A stretch of DNA of 64,000 bases from NCBI GenBank assembly GCA_022835595.1, contig BQUP01000009.1, forward strand, positions 62,001-126,000. The letters run 5' to 3'. The stretch comes from Cystobasidium ongulense (lineage: Eukaryota; Basidiomycota; Cystobasidiomycetes; Cystobasidiales; Cystobasidiaceae). Positions 24,443 through 37,388 of the stretch are shown here, piece after piece (position 1 is the first letter of the stretch; each line of letters begins with the position of its first letter). The notes beneath the pieces are model-generated. The model was given only the letters and a program-made list of their open reading frames with translations, was not told where the DNA came from and ran no database searches. Made by a program: the position numbers and the translations under genes.

Positions 24443-26189
24443 TCACGGCAACCATATTTTCAGCGTCTATATTATCACGAGTCAGCGGGATACTAAGCTG
24501 CTTGGGCGAAAGTAACAGCTTACCTGATCAACGCTTCCAGTAGCTAAAACATTGACTAGCCTCCTGTTTTCCGGTCCATCTGCCTTTCCTTCTGAGCCAT
24601 TCTGTTGAGGTCCAGGAATTGTCGTTCTACCCCACGACATGCAAGTGACGAAGTGACTATGCGCTTCGATAGTCTTTGTACACCGTCCAGTCGACATGTC
24701 CCATATTCTGATGGTCTTGTCATCGCTTGCTGAAAGGAGGAATTTGCCAGTTGGATGAAATACCAATGCTCGGATCCAATTACCATGCCCTGTAAGCGTT
24801 TTCAGACACTGGCCAGTCTGAGAATCCCATATACGGATAGTCTTGTCTCTCGAGCCTGTGACAACAAAGCTTGACGTGCTTGGACTCCGATTTTCGCGGC
24901 TTGGAGGACCCTGTGGTAAAGTGTGAGCCCTGCACTCGCAAAACTTTAGCTGTGTCAACTCACCAGGCCTGCCAATTCACGTATCGAAGCTGAAGCGTTT
25001 GCGGGAGCGAATATAGCTGCTTCAATAACGTGATCATGACCACGGAAATCCATTCGTGTCTCGCCAGTTGTGGTATCCCACAAGCGAGCAGTCTGAAAAT
25101 CTCTTCATTAGCGGCAATCCAACAAGCATGGTTTCTCGAATGAGACAGCTTACCTGGTCGTTGGAGCAACTGAGTATTAAGCGAGAATCTGGAGCTGGTA
25201 CTACGCTCCTGACCCATTCAGCATGACCGAGCATTGTCTTCACGCAGTGCCTGCAAACGAGAGAGTCTCAGACATGGTCTCAGCTGGCATAGTTTTGGCA
25301 CCCACCCTGATGCAATTTCCCAAATCTTAATTGATTGATCTCTACTCGCCGATACGATTTGAGCATCTCCTGGGAGAAAACGTACGGAAGAGATGGAATG
25401 GTCGTGACCATGGAAGGTCTTGCTACTGCTGTAGTCATTTTCCACGTCCCATAGCTTGATTGTAAGGTCTGAAGAACACGACACAAGGTATTGGCCTTTT
25501 GAATCGTAATCGCAATCTTGTACTGCCTTTGTATGTGCTTTCAGCGTTCTCTCGAATTCACCGGTCTCCCAGTCCCAGACCTTGATAGTGGAATCTTCAC
25601 TCGCAGTCGCTACGACATTCCAGGTTGGATGAAAAGCGACACGAGTCACAGGTGCACGATGTCCAGATAGTGTATGTTTTGCTGAGTTGCGCGGCAGCCA
25701 GTCTATTGAGTTGCGAGTAGAGGCGGGATTGAGTCGTGAAGTGGATAGTTCTTCGAGTAGTTGCGCGTTCCGTTGTTCGAGCTCCATAATCTAAATCACC
25801 AACAAGGCGTAAGCAAAGTGAATAATCAAAGTTTTGTAAGAAAAGCCGTACCTTTTTCTGCAATCTTATCACACTAGTCCACTTCTTCTCCAGCAGCCCT
25901 GCCCATTTCGCCTTTGGGTCCGGTGCAAAGTCCGTCTGTAGGGACCAGGGATCGTCAAAACAGATATATATTCGAAGCACACTCAGGAATAGGTACCTGA
26001 TCCGCTTCCACTCTCAAAGCTTCGAATGATTCTGTCAATCCATTTGTGCGTAGATAATCGAGAATCGATTTGTGGCTATAGGAGCAGTTATGCAGGACAC
26101 AGCAGGGACAGTCAGTTCGGGTGTGGAACATCAGAACTTGAGACAGCTTACAGCTCATCTTTTTGTCGCTCAGAGAGGCTGCTAGACAT
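24443..26189 (-). CDS. PAC1: Dynein regulator PAC1/LIS1
   Basis: This is a LisH/WD40 protein that binds cytoplasmic dynein and supports nuclear migration and spindle positioning, together with NudE/Ndl1. Exon 1 starts at 26189 ([13 protein letters not shown]). The next exon completes the LisH motif ([20 protein letters not shown], about 26010-26070). A coiled-coil stretch ([21 protein letters not shown], split by an intron) precedes the seven-blade WD40 propeller, with repeats such as [15 protein letters not shown] (about 25650), [16 protein letters not shown] (about 25400), [11 protein letters not shown] (about 25220) and [15 protein letters not shown] (about 24780). A small last exon gives TLKIWLP and a TGA at 24443. 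About seven introns are used. It is divergent from the alpha/beta hydrolase gene. Parts and order match the family throughout. Confidence 0.95.
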
Positions 26190-26654
26190 TGTGGGTCTTG
26201 CGCGAAGGCCTTAGTAGGCCAGTCCAGCTCTTGCGCGAGCTGGCGACTAGGCACAGATGGGATAACAGCTTCAAGCTGACTGACACCCAGCGCACGGAGA
26301 AGAGCCAGCAAGGTGGTGCGCGAGGATCCGAAGTCTTCAGGTGCTTCTCTGTGTCATGCGGCCGTCTAATGAGCAGTAATGTTCGTGTTGCGCCGAAGTC
26401 AACATGTGCAAACAAGCAACGCGCTTCTCTCGTGGCGCAACCTCTGTCGCCTTGCGACCTTGGAACGGCACTGGATATCCAGCAGATGGGTTGAGTATGG
26501 ATAGACAGTCATTCTATTACCTCTCAGCTGTATCGTGTGCTTCTTGCTGCTGTATGGGACTGTCGAGCAGTTTTGCTGTTCTCGATCACCGATATGCTAC
26601 TCGCACGCTCACCGACGCTGGATTATTCTCTTTACCCACCATCTGGCGCCTCAA
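26190..26654. promoter_or_regulatory. Divergent promoter between PAC1 and the hydrolase gene
   Basis: This 465-base stretch lies between two divergently transcribed genes. No TATA-like element stood out and no other gene is supported. Confidence 0.4.
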
Positions 26655-28522
26655 ATGCTCGACATTTACTATGTCCTGTACTGGTATAGGCGCTTCGTCC
26701 TCAGTCCTCTGGGCCTGACGTCGCCCGTCGAGCTCATCCATTCGGCTGGTAACTGCATCGTCGGCGAAGGCAACGCTCGCAGATCGCTTTTGGAAGTATT
26801 GAAAGCTTCCTGTCCCAGCCTGATTGGCATACGCGCTTGGTACTCGGGCTCGCTATGGCTCTGTAACAGCAGTCACTTCCAGGTATAGCTGCTTCTCGTC
26901 ACGCTTGCCCGATGCGATAAGCTTACCCTTGTGGAATTCGCAGACTGGGTATGGCGCATTGGCAGACTTTACAAAGGTCTTCCGGATAGAATATGAACGG
27001 AAGGTTAGAAGATTGTGCTTTGAAAATCAACCAGTTAGTCGGAAGCTGAAGGTCCATCTCACAGTACCTCAAAGTGCCTGATGGCGGCACCATCTGCATC
27101 GATATTACGCCACCACTATCGCAAGTACCGTCAGACAATCGGCCTATCCTTGTATGCATGCATGGCTTGACCGGCGGTAGTCACGAATCTGTAAGTTTCG
27201 TTAATTTCTTCTCACAGGTGTTATTTTGCCCGAGCTGACTCAATTCGATTCAGTATATTCGTACCGTGCTCGACACGTTGTGCAAGCCGAAAGAAAAGGG
27301 TGGTGAAGGTTGGCGTGCGATTGTCGTCAATTCGCGCGGATGCGCACAAGGGCCTCTGACAACTCCTAAACTATATCAGTGCGTATCTGATATGCAAATG
27401 CAATTTACGACAACGCTTAGACTTATGTTTATTGTGCAGCGCTGGAGCCACCTACGACCTAAAGAACGCGATGCTGTACATCGGCAACATGTTCCCAGAT
27501 GCGCCTATCTACGGTATAGGTTTCTCCCTTGGCGCTGCTATGCTCACCAAATATCTTGGTGAGTGCTTATCATGGGTATTTGCCCAGATTCTGACACAGC
27601 AATTTTCGACCACTGCAGGTGTAGAAGCAGACCGAACAGCCATGAAGACTGGTATCGTTCTGGGATGCCCTTGGGATCTTATGTTGTGAGTAGGGTATGT
27701 ATCCTACGCCAGTCTTCCGGCGCTGATCGAGGCGACAAGCATGCAGAGGCCACATAGACCTGCAGGCGTCTCTACGAGGCTGTGAGTATTTCAGCACCTT
27801 AACGCACAACCTCGAGAACGTAGTCTGACGTTGTTCTCCTTGATAGTATTCTACAGCAGGGCGATGGGAGGCAACTTACGAACTGTCCTTCAACGGCATC
27901 TAAGTGTAATGGCGCAGAACCCAAACCTCGATGTCGATGCGATAGTCGCCAATCCAAATTTGACCCTGTACGAGTTCGACACGCTCATAACAAGCAAATG
28001 CGCTGGCTTCGTAAGGAGATTTTGACAAGCTTTTCTCCCGCAAGCTTCAGACTGATGTATTGCTGCTCATTTCCACAGCCATCTACCGAACAGTACTATA
28101 GATCGCAGTCACCGAAGAATTTCATCGGTGATATCAAAGTACCTTTCCTAGCCATCAATTCACTTGATGATCCTATAGCGACATCTAGAGGTATCCCTCT
28201 CGAAGTGACCGAGAAGAATTCGAATATTGTTTTTGCTTTAACCAGACACGGCGGTCATCTAGGTTGGTTTGCAGGTCCGTTCAGCTTTATCACGAAGAAG
28301 CGATGGGTCGTACGTCCTGTCATTGAATGGCTCAAGGCTATCCATGAAGCAGACCCCTTGCCGAAAAAGCACAAAGCCATCACCGAGCCGAAAGTGCCTA
28401 AAAAAGGTGATGAGATGGTTGTCGACCCAGAAGACCCGGAATGCGGCTTTGTTGAGATCGGAGATGAAGCTGTTACTGGAGGTGACGATCCGACGCAAGG
28501 TTCCTTGGTAGCTGGGTTATGA
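26655..28522 (+). CDS. Alpha/beta hydrolase of the Eht1/Ymr210w (ABHD1/3) family
   Basis: This is a predicted membrane-associated serine hydrolase or acyltransferase; yeast relatives make medium-chain ethyl esters or cleave acylglycerols. I chose the ATG at 26655 (MLDIYYVLYWYRRF) because it precedes the family block VELIHSAGNCIV and LEVLKASCPSL. Next come LALADF-type sequence (TGYGALADFTKV), the oxyanion-region block MHGLTGGSHES (about 27150-27190), VVNSRGCAQGPLT, and the nucleophile elbow GFSLGA (about 27525, Ser). The acid is in NSLDDP (about 28160) and the base in RHGGHLGW (about 28250). About six introns interrupt it. The C-terminus is extended and acidic (GDEMVVDPEDPECG). An earlier start cannot be excluded. 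The triad is complete, so it should be active. Confidence 0.87.
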
Positions 28523-28864
28523 AGATAAAGGACGAAGCCGTTCAGTAAAAGTGCACTTTCACGGGAGATAAAATGTACTCATATTAAATAGATGTGGTTA
28601 ACTTAGATTGCACTGCTACATAGCATATTCCAGCATGACCTGCTCAAATCTTCATCCTACCAAGATCTCTGATATATTTCTGACTGGTGTCACAGGAGCC
28701 CCGTTGCGCTTGCAACAGCTGTAACGGAACTGCCCGGAAGGCTCAGTGAAGCTTGACTAATCCGCCCAGGGAGACAGTGACTATACGGGAAACGGCTCTG
28801 AAATATCAGGTACAAATAAGCTGCGATAATTTAAAACAGCTGCATCAATGCTAGCGCTACATGA
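28523..28864. other. Convergent spacer
   Basis: This 342-base stretch lies between converging genes and presumably holds two 3' UTRs. Nothing else was recognised. Confidence 0.35.
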
Positions 28865-30790
28865 TCAGAAGCGGGGCCTAAAGCTCGATAATACACGGTG
28901 TGCAATGGGTGGACTCGTAATACCACCTTTCGCCTTGTCTGCTGCATCAGTCCTTTCAGGGATCTGTAATGACTCTTCGGCAGCGATGGAAGCGGGCGCT
29001 GATGGCGAGCTTGGAGTTGCTGTCGATGGCGTTTGCGTTTTGGCCACTGGACCCCACTCCGCTGGAAGTGCTTTGTCGGTCCGTTTCATTCGCTTGACGA
29101 TGATGCCAACGGTAAGCGGGCCTATAATGGTACAGAGTAGAGTGGCCCAGATGGCGATGTAGAACAAATTGTCCGGCATGAGCTCTGGAGAAGCTTCGCG
29201 AGCCAAGTTCAGGATGAGCAGAGATATTTCACCACGGGCGACCATCGCGGAGCCTAGTAGGGCGGATACTGGCAACAAGCTGGGTGTGCTGGGTTTCTCC
29301 AGATTTGTACTGGGGGGAAACGTTGTAGTGGCTTGACGTGGTGGGTCGTCTTTCGCTTGGGCTGAAGACAGGCCTTTCTTGCGGAGGAATGCCTGCGGCA
29401 TGCGGGCTTTCGAACGGCGCCATTGGGTGAAGGTGTGCGAGAGTATGACGAATACGCCGCAAATGAGCTTGCTGAAAACGCCGATGAGTGTATAGCATAT
29501 GCCTTGCCATACTATGGGACCGGAGAAGAGGGCTCTAATGGGTATTGCATAGCCGATGGAAGCGAAGAAAAGCGGCCGTAGAACGTAGAGCTGGACTTGC
29601 TCGATGCAGTGATTGTATGTTTGCGCAAAGCTCTTCGCATTGACGCAAGCACTTCGGGACACCTCTGACAGGACTGAGAGCACTAAGCCTGCGACAAAAG
29701 CACCCAGCAGAATTGAAGCTGGGCTGGAAATTTAACGCAGAGACATGATCCGTAGAAGAACTGTACTTACTTCCTGAAGCTGAAGCTACTGCACAGTAAG
29801 CATGTGCGACAAGTAGTGCGACGACCAGCTGTTTCAGCGAGACGCTGTACATCAGTGCTGTGCGGTGCTTTGAGTGAACTTCGACCCAATACTTACATTG
29901 TACGCATGCCAATGAGCGTGAATTTTGCTTTCCAGCAAGAGTGTGAGCCGTCGATATATGGGAACGACGACAAATCTCATGAGGATATAGGAGACTCCAA
30001 GCATGGCCAAAGAAGCTAGCAATGGTCTTGCAATGGCCCAGCCTAGGGCAGCGGACTGATCCGAAGTTGAAGCTGAAGATCCCCTTGCTTTTCCCAGCGA
30101 CACTATAACCTGTAGAAGGACAAGCCCAACTACATCATCTGTAATGGCAGCACTCGTCAAGACTGCTCCGAGTTTGGTGTCACCGAACCCCGCTTGCGAA
30201 ATTACGGTGAATGTTGTTCCCAGAGAAGTGGTGGACAAGGCGGCTCCAGCAGAGAAAGCTTGAAGGAGTGTGAATCCGAATGCAAGGTGAAGGAGAATGA
30301 GTGATAGCAGTATCGGTGCTAGTAAACCAGTCAGAGCCACTGCTAAGGAGAGCCACAAGTTCTTTTGTGCGAGCTCAAGGTCTGTACTCAGACCACCTGT
30401 GCATGTGTTTGATCCCCACTTTAGCAGATCTCTTGAGATATTAAGGGAAACACTAACCTTCTAGTACAAGTACGATAAGGCCGACGTAGCCAACTGCTGT
30501 AAAGGCAGATTGCCAGTCTTCTTCCAGTATTCCTGCCAACGGACTTCCATACACCATGCCAACGAAGAGCTCGCCTGAGAGCAGCAGAAGTATCAGCAAG
30601 GCTTTGCTTTATGTGGCTCGCTACCTGCAGCCGCTCTGCATGCAGCTTGCAGTGACTCACCCAGGATGCCGACATTGGCGAGCCGATCACCCAACGCTCG
30701 AGCAGCATTCAAGAAGACAAAGAAGCTCGAAAGGACCAGCGTCTGGACTAAAGACGGCTCATGGTAAGGGAAGAAGTGCTGTGCATCCAT
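28865..30790 (-). CDS. CPA2-family Na+/H+ (or K+/H+) antiporter
   Basis: This is a multi-pass cation/proton antiporter of plasma membrane or an internal membrane. The ATG at 30790 gives MDAQHFFPYHEPSLVQTL, followed by the first membrane helix. Further helices include NLWLSLAVALTGLLAPIL, GAALSTTSLGTTFTVIS and the ion-site helix AAITDDVVGLVLLQV (about 30120-30150). The Asp-Asp pair there is the mark of electrogenic CPA2 carriers such as NapA. The last exon has a PLFFASIGYAIPI helix, a Ser/Pro-rich cytoplasmic loop (about 29290-29400), the SAMVARGEISLLI helix with its conserved Arg and Glu, and a disordered tail ending at 28865. Four introns split it. Total length, about 560 residues, suits a 12-13 helix carrier. 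Which cation it moves cannot be told from sequence. Confidence 0.9.
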
Positions 30791-31156
30791 CTTGCGGACT
30801 TCTCAAATCATGTTACAAGCCAGAGAGCAGGCATGTCGGATACGAGACGACCCAGAGCCATGCGCTAATAATTTCAGTCTTGGCTGTTAGCCAAACATTT
30901 GTATCCAAAGAATTTGCACACAGATGTTCAGACAAATGCATCAAGGATGCTGCACCAGCTGGAGCGTGTGAGTCGAGCCTTTGGGCTTTGTACACTTGGA
31001 CCGCTGCACGATGATGGCAATACCAGAATGATGTATCTATATCAGAAGGATTGTATCTATATCAGGACGATGTACAAGACTACACACATAATAAAACCAT
31101 TCTACAGTCAAGTACAGCATCCAGGACGCGAAAAGATCACCCGCGATGTGATCACA
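30791..31156. promoter_or_regulatory. Spacer between antiporter and first NADPH oxidase
   Basis: This is the antiporter 5' flank and the 3' flank of the first oxidase gene. A 14-bp direct repeat (TGTATCTATATCAG at 31032-31045 and 31052-31065) is the only structure noticed. Confidence 0.35.
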
Positions 31157-33821
31157 CTATCCGAAAACTTCATTGTGAAACATGAAACGTATGCCTGTCT
31201 TTTCTGCCGACGCTCTTGCTGTTATTTGAGCGCATTGATCCGCCAGCATCTTACCGATAGCTGGTGGTCCGCAGTGGAACACCCCTACTCTGCCGTGCCA
31301 TCCTTGACTCGTCATGTCTTCATAGTACTCTGCAAGGATCCTTTCATAATCGGGTCGCCCAAATTCGGAATTAACCTTCAGGCCGGTGAGAGCGGAATAA
31401 GGAAAGTCTTTCGTTCGGTATCCATCGAAGAGGTACCTGAATACATAGGTAGACAGTTTCGTTCTCTTTGCGATGATGTGGGTCCGAATGTTCAAAGTGA
31501 AGTTCTTGCTGCATTCAGCTAGCTCGGCAGCACGATTCAAAAGATCTGAGAACCAAAGCAGATCATCCTTTTCCCTAACAGACCAATGAAAGTCACAGCG
31601 CCTTATTCCAAAATTCCCTGAATCCGATCCACCAGCTGTTTTCACATTCAATACTTCCGACTTGACAGCGCGGGTGATATCGCGTTTGTAGGCTGCAACA
31701 GCGTCGACTTCGCTGTCAGAGAGGGAGCGTTTGACGTTCTGCCGAGGTTGACTGCTTGTCATGGTACGGCTACGGACAGGAAGGAAAGACTTTATTCGAG
31801 TCTCTTTCCACGGGTCTTCCTTTGCTCTAACACTCTGTTCGAGATCAGCTAAGCATGCCGAGAAAGGTGTCATGCCGCTGCATGCAAAATCAAAAAAGGT
31901 GTCAGATGTGTCTTGTTCTTGCGGTGTACCTGCGCTCACATGCCAGAACCACTGGGAAATGGTTGAAATGTATCAGTCGCACGTATCGAGACATTCAAGC
32001 CCACATGGTACTCACATAACGATAGACTTATTGAAAGTGTAAAATCGCTGTGCCGGAGCGCCCCATGGGCCATCGATTCCAACTTTAACAGTCGTAAAGA
32101 AATCTCTGCCGGATGCTAGCGTACCGGCTATCTCGTAAAGTCTTGCAGTCCAGTTCCCATCCGCCTTGACATGAAGTTGTAGCCGACCGCCTATGCAGCT
32201 ACTAATCGTAAAAGGAGGCCACTGGAAACGCGAAACGTCTGGCACTTGCACAAGGACCTGTAATGAGGATGTAAGTCTAATCGCATTCATAGTATGAAAT
32301 AGCATATGCTGACATATTGACCAGCCCGCGCTGCCCAAGTCTGGCCTTCTGCTTTTTCAAGCGTGATGCAGGTGACGCCACCGTCTAGCGCTTCCAGCTT
32401 GGCAGAATATTGGCCAAAGAATGTCAAATAGAATCGATGGAGCCTCTCAGCCGACACAATTAGGCCCGGAGTTACAAGCCAATAGCCTAGCATCGGCTCT
32501 TGGACTGGGGAAACACGTATGAGCTGAGTCCGGCCATGTTACAGAAGAATGATGTCTCACTCAGTTTCTCAGTACCATGTAATGCCAGCATTGCGAATAT
32601 GACTGGCAGACAGATTCCAGTGCCATATTAGCTTGTAGTCTCAGAGTCAGTTAACAAGACTCACGGTACACGAGCATGTGCGCCATCTGGAAGACTTCAT
32701 AGTTCCGCTTTCGGACCCAAGGAGTGCTGGCCAATGCTATGACCAAGAAAGTGCATAGAGCGGTCAGACCGCTCCAGCCGGCTCGCGTCGCTCTGAAACT
32801 TTCAGGTTTCAGTGAATGTACCAACAAGTCAAGGTGTTCGCCGCTGCTGTGGGGATTTCACATGCACTTGCAGATATCCTTGCTACCAGTGTGAAGTAAG
32901 TGGTACTCACAAGAAATCACTGTACGAGCGGCGGACGTATCGTTTGCCCAGGTATTGCTTCACTTGCTTTTGACGGTTGCGAGCTGTTCCGTAGTGAAAT
33001 GTTCCGGACAGGTGACCGATCATATGCGCAAGAGAGAGCAAGAGGGCCAAACAAGACATTTGAATGTGAAAAGATCGTGAGTGATCCCAGTCAATGAAGC
33101 GGGACAGGGCATACGATTTTCGAAAGATGGTCGCGAGCCAGCGGCTCATTGAGATAATCAGGAAGAAAAAGGTTGGGTACAAAGCTCCTGCAAAGAACTT
33201 AGCCACTGCCACACCAGCACTGAAAGCGCGGAGTGCCTTTCTGTCTAGAGCATATTTCAGTCCTTGCCAGAGGGAAAAGGAGAGAACGAGGACTAGCACA
33301 AATGCAAGAAAGGCCATTTCCGGTGCTCTCACTGACCACCAGGCAGACAGCCGTCTACGCCATGGTAGGTGTAGATAGTATCGCTCTGCGTCGTTCTCCT
33401 TGCTGTCTCTGGACTTTTGGTTCGCCGACGGGATGTTCCATGCTTCTACTTGCCTGACAAACTCTTGTTTCGTTATCCAGTCACCCGAGTCGGGAACGAG
33501 TCTGCATAGGAAGTCGTGCAGATCACTACGCTGCTGATGATGAGAGAAGGCTGTTGGTATTTCCCGTTCTGTGGGCTGTCTATTCGCCGTATTTCGTTCT
33601 TTGAGTATACTTTTGCGGATTTTAGCCTTGAGTGTACTGCGCTCGGGATGGGTCAGGTGATGACGTAGAGGGACAGGAGCTAGCTCATTGTAAACTTTTA
33701 TGAGTGTTGCTTCTAGATCTTGGAATGAAACCTTGCCGTCTCTGTCGTGGTCGAAATCGTTGTATAGCTCTTGGATTTCCTCTTCGCGTAAAGGCACAGT
33801 AGCCGCTGTATATAGCAACAT
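31157..33821 (-). CDS. EF-hand NADPH oxidase, paralog A
   Basis: This is a superoxide-forming flavocytochrome of the NOX family, passing electrons from NADPH via FAD and two hemes across a membrane. The start at 33821 is uncertain, since CAG just downstream could be a splice acceptor and the true first exon could lie upstream. Residues 24-35 form one EF-hand loop (DHDRDGKVSFQD), suggesting Ca2+ control. Heme ligands are kept: FHIQMSC with a second His 14 residues on (about 33030-33080), and AHMLVY with a His 13 residues on in FAMLALHG across an intron (about 32590-32690). The FAD motif, normally HPFTI/S, reads PPFTIS (about 32200). NADPH-site blocks are GMTPFSACL (about 31860) and VGVFHCGPP (about 31270). 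It ends FHNEVFG. Paralogs B and C follow upstream in tandem. It is whole but more diverged than the others. Confidence 0.88.
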
Positions 33822-34348
33822 CAAGTAGCAATGAAGGGTGTAAGTCTACGGCTTGCATCGATATTAGGCGACTTGATGTGAAGATGAACTAAAGTGCATG
33901 TAATTGGCGCCCGTTCAAGCAAGGCGGCACAGGCTTGGGGGCCTCTCGTGTCCGCGCCGGGCCAAGTGCATGAAGCTGTGCACTTCTATCTCAGATATGT
34001 ATCATTACCAGGCAGGATTCAATGAGCGCATTCTGTGTAGCTTGCATCCGCATGAGCGGAAGGCGCGTTGATCTTCATAGGCTCGCCAACTCTTGCGGCT
34101 TGCGCGCGTGCAGGACCGGATCAATAGGCGTGAGTGGATGGCATCTGCGACGTCTATGCTGACTTGCAGGCTTCTCTGTTCGAGGTTGATACGCAGTGAT
34201 TAGTGGATCTGGAAAAGCTGCCTGCGAGCGCATTCTAGCGAGCAAAAAGGGCGATCGACAAGAGCAATTGTGCTTGTCCGATTCACCTTACTAGTTTAGG
34301 TAATTACATCTATCGCAAGTGATACAACGCTTCTAGCCAATATACGCT
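33822..34348. promoter_or_regulatory. Spacer between oxidase paralogs A and B
   Basis: This 527-base stretch holds the promoter of paralog A, perhaps an unplaced first exon of it, and the 3' UTR of paralog B. Confidence 0.35.
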
Positions 34349-36915
34349 TCAACCAAAGACCTCGTTATGAAACATGAATCGCATTCCCGTGCCTTCAGTG
34401 GAGGCTCTGGCTGTGATCTGGGCACATTGATCTGCAAGCATCTCTCCAATTATAGGTGGACCACAGTGGAAGACTCCAACTCTGCCATGCCATCCTTGCT
34501 CTTTCATATCCTCGTAGTACTCCGTCAAGATAGCTTCATAGTCGGGTCTGCCGAATTCCGAAGTTATCCTAAGACCCGTTAAAGCTGAATAAGGAAAGTC
34601 CGGCGTTCTGTAGCCATCTAGAAGGTATCTGAAAACGTGCGTAGAAAGCTTCTTTCGCTTGGCGGTGATATGAGCCCGAATGTTGAGAGTAAGGTTCTGA
34701 TTTGCGTCGGCAAGCTCGGCAGCACGATTCAGAAGGTCGGAGAACCAGAGCAGGTCGTTCTTCTCACGTACAGACCAGTGAAAGTCGCATCTTCTGACCC
34801 CGAAACTTCCTGGCTTTAGCTTCGGGCTGACTCTCAGTGAAGCTTGCTGCGGAGTAGCGTTTTTGTCAGTGGACGGGTGCCTCTCGGCGACCGTCTCATC
34901 GCTACCGGCGGCTGACTGAGTTCTACTGGGTGACGATGCTCGACTGGTTGCGATAGTACGCTTCCTGCCTGGTCCAAAAGACCGCGTCCGTGTAAGCTTC
35001 CAGGGGTCGCCTTTTGCTTTGTGGTTCTCCTCGAGGTCCGTGAGGCATGCCGAGAAAGGCGTCACACCGCTGTGAGAGCGAACATGAGTACCACCACAGT
35101 CGAAGTTCACTTAATAGCTATGCTTACATGCCAGAACCGCTGAAGAAGACAAAGACGAGGATGTCAGCGAAGTACACGTGCAAGAAGGTTGTTTGGCGTA
35201 CTCACACAATGATAGACTTGTCGAATGTGTAAAAGCGCTGAGCCGGTGCCCCGAATGGTCCATCAATTCCCACTTTGATCATGGTAAAATCGTCATCTTG
35301 TCCATTCTTGGCTGCACTAGCCAATTTGTGTAGCTTGTCTGTCCAGTTGCCGTCCGCTTTGATGTGGATTTGGAGGCGACTGCCGATGCACGTGCTGATG
35401 GTGAAGGGGTGCCATTGGAAACACGATACAGTGGGAACTTGGAGTAGTACCTGCGATGAGTCTTTCCATTCAGCGCATTCTCATTGTTTGTAATGTCGCA
35501 GCAGCTCACGTATTGACCCGCGCGGGCTCGCCACTTCTCCCCTTCTGGTTTCTCGGCAGTAATGACGACTGTGCCATCATCTAACGCCTCTAATCGAGCG
35601 GGGTGATGATTGAAGAAGGTGAGATAGAGTCGACGTGACCGCTCTAAGAATACGCATAGGACTGGAAAGACGAGCCAGTAACCCATCATAGGTGCTTGGA
35701 CTATAAAAAAGTCAGTCAAGTCGAATTACAATACTTGCATTGAAACGAGGCTTGCTTACGAAGCTTAGCCGTTCCGTGTATAGCCAGCATGGCAAACATA
35801 GCTATGAGTTTTGCATCAGATAGATGCTAGCCGTGTGATAAGTGTCGACTTGACTGTACTTACGATACATGAGCATGTGAGACAGTTGGAAAAGTTCATA
35901 ATACTTCTTGCGAAACCATGGGATGCTGGTAAGTCCAATAATAATGAAACTACTCAAAGCAGTAAGACCTGTCCAGCCTGGGCGGGAAGAACTGCACCGG
36001 CCGTTAGAAAAGGTCTTGATCCAGAGAGTGTGAAAACGGTTGCTGAACTCACATGTAATCAGAGTACGAACGCCTCACATAGCTTGCCCCCAAGTATCGT
36101 TGAAGGTTCTCCTGTCGATTCGCGGAAGAGCCATACACGAAAGTACCGGTCATGTGAGATATTGCGTGCGTGAGGGAAAGTATCAATGCTGCGCATGACA
36201 TTTTGATGTGAAAGGATTGCGATAGATCCCAGTTGATGAACCGAGAGACAACGTACGATTTCCGACACAAGGTTGCGAACCATCGACTCATTGAGAGAAT
36301 GAGGAAAAAGAAGGTAGGATAGAGAGCACCGGCGCTGAACTTGGCTGCTACGACGCCACCACCGAGGGCGGCACGTGCTTGTCCACTTGTAGCGTATATT
36401 AGCCCTTGCCATAGCGAGAAGGCGAGAATGAGAGCCGATACGAAGGTGAGGAAGGCCACTTCGGGTCCTTTAACAGACCACCATGCCGCCCATCTTCGCC
36501 CAAGTGGTAGCTTGCGATCATAATCTCTCGCATCGTCTTTATCGTTATCGGAAGATGCCTGGTCTGCAGAGGGAACGTTCCAAGACCTCACTTGATTGAA
36601 GAACTGCTCTTTGCTCATCGAGTCTCCGCATCCTGGCATAAGCTGGCGGAGAAAGTCATGTAGGTCGCTGGTGTGGGGTTGTTCTACAGGTTGTGCCGCC
36701 TTCTCCCCTTGAGAACTCGCTTTGCCGCCAGCCTTGCTGCGTTCAGGATGATTCAGGTTGTGTCGCTTGGGATTCGGAGCCAGCTCGTCGTGTACGCTCT
36801 TCAAAGCCTCCTCCAGTTCTTTGAATGATACCCTTCCATCATTGTCGTGATCAAAGTCGTTGTATAGTTCTTCGATTTCCGCCTCGCGCAGAGCTACAAA
36901 AGTTCTTGGCGCCAT
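34349..36915 (-). CDS. EF-hand NADPH oxidase, paralog B
   Basis: This is the second of three tandem NOX genes. The ATG at 36915 gives MAPRTFVALREAEIEELY and then a canonical EF-hand loop DHDNDGRVSFKE (residues 22-33); a second, degenerate helix-loop-helix (MSKEQFFNQVRSWNVPS) follows around residue 120. Membrane helices include YPTFFFLILSMSRWFATL. Heme His residues lie in SFHIKMSC and, 14 on, in LTHAISH. The FAD block is intact (WHPFTIST, about 35410), as are GPFGAPAQRFYTFD (about 35240), the NADPH-site GVTPFSACL (about 35060) and VGVFHCGPP (about 34470). It ends FHNEVFG at 34349. Introns fall at the same points as in A and C. A variable Ser/Thr-rich insert lies after RSFGPGRKR in the NADPH lobe. 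The EF-hand suggests activation by Ca2+ instead of the NoxR/p67phox route used by fungal NoxA and NoxB; that is inference. Confidence 0.92.
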
Positions 36916-37388
36916 TTCGCAGAATCCGCGTGTTGTAGGATGCAGACGCCCTCGAGCTGCACTGACACTGCTGTAAGGAAGGAAAGAGAACTCAACGAAT
37001 TACACAAAACCGGACATTCTAGCCAAATGGACGCAATTGTGATTGCGTCCATGTTTTGCCAACATGTCTTGGAAGCCAGCACTCGATCAGCCTCGCTTGC
37101 TTAGGTGACATCGCCGTCCAAAGTCTACAAGTTGACCTTTGACGAAGTTTGCTCAATCCACGAACTAGCTTTCAGCTCGAGCTTGCTGACAGGACTCAAT
37201 ATTAATGATGTTTATGTGAATCCGCAAGTTGGAGCGGAAGAAATGTCAATGCAATTCAGATCAGATGTTCGAAAGACCAGAACGCGATCACCACAAATTC
37301 GAAAGCAAGTATGAGGAGGTTACATATGCAGGTTTACATTTCAAGGTGTCTCTCCTTTCCCTACAGGCTTGAGAGGCAGGTTTGCCAT
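36916..37388. promoter_or_regulatory. Spacer between oxidase paralogs B and C
   Basis: This 473-base stretch holds the promoter of paralog B and the 3' UTR of paralog C. Nothing else was recognised. Confidence 0.35.

Noticed and set aside
31032-31065. 14-bp direct repeat as a regulatory site of the oxidase cluster
   Set aside because: It is a short AT-rich repeat with two copies at the 3' side of oxidase A and has no counterpart near B or C.
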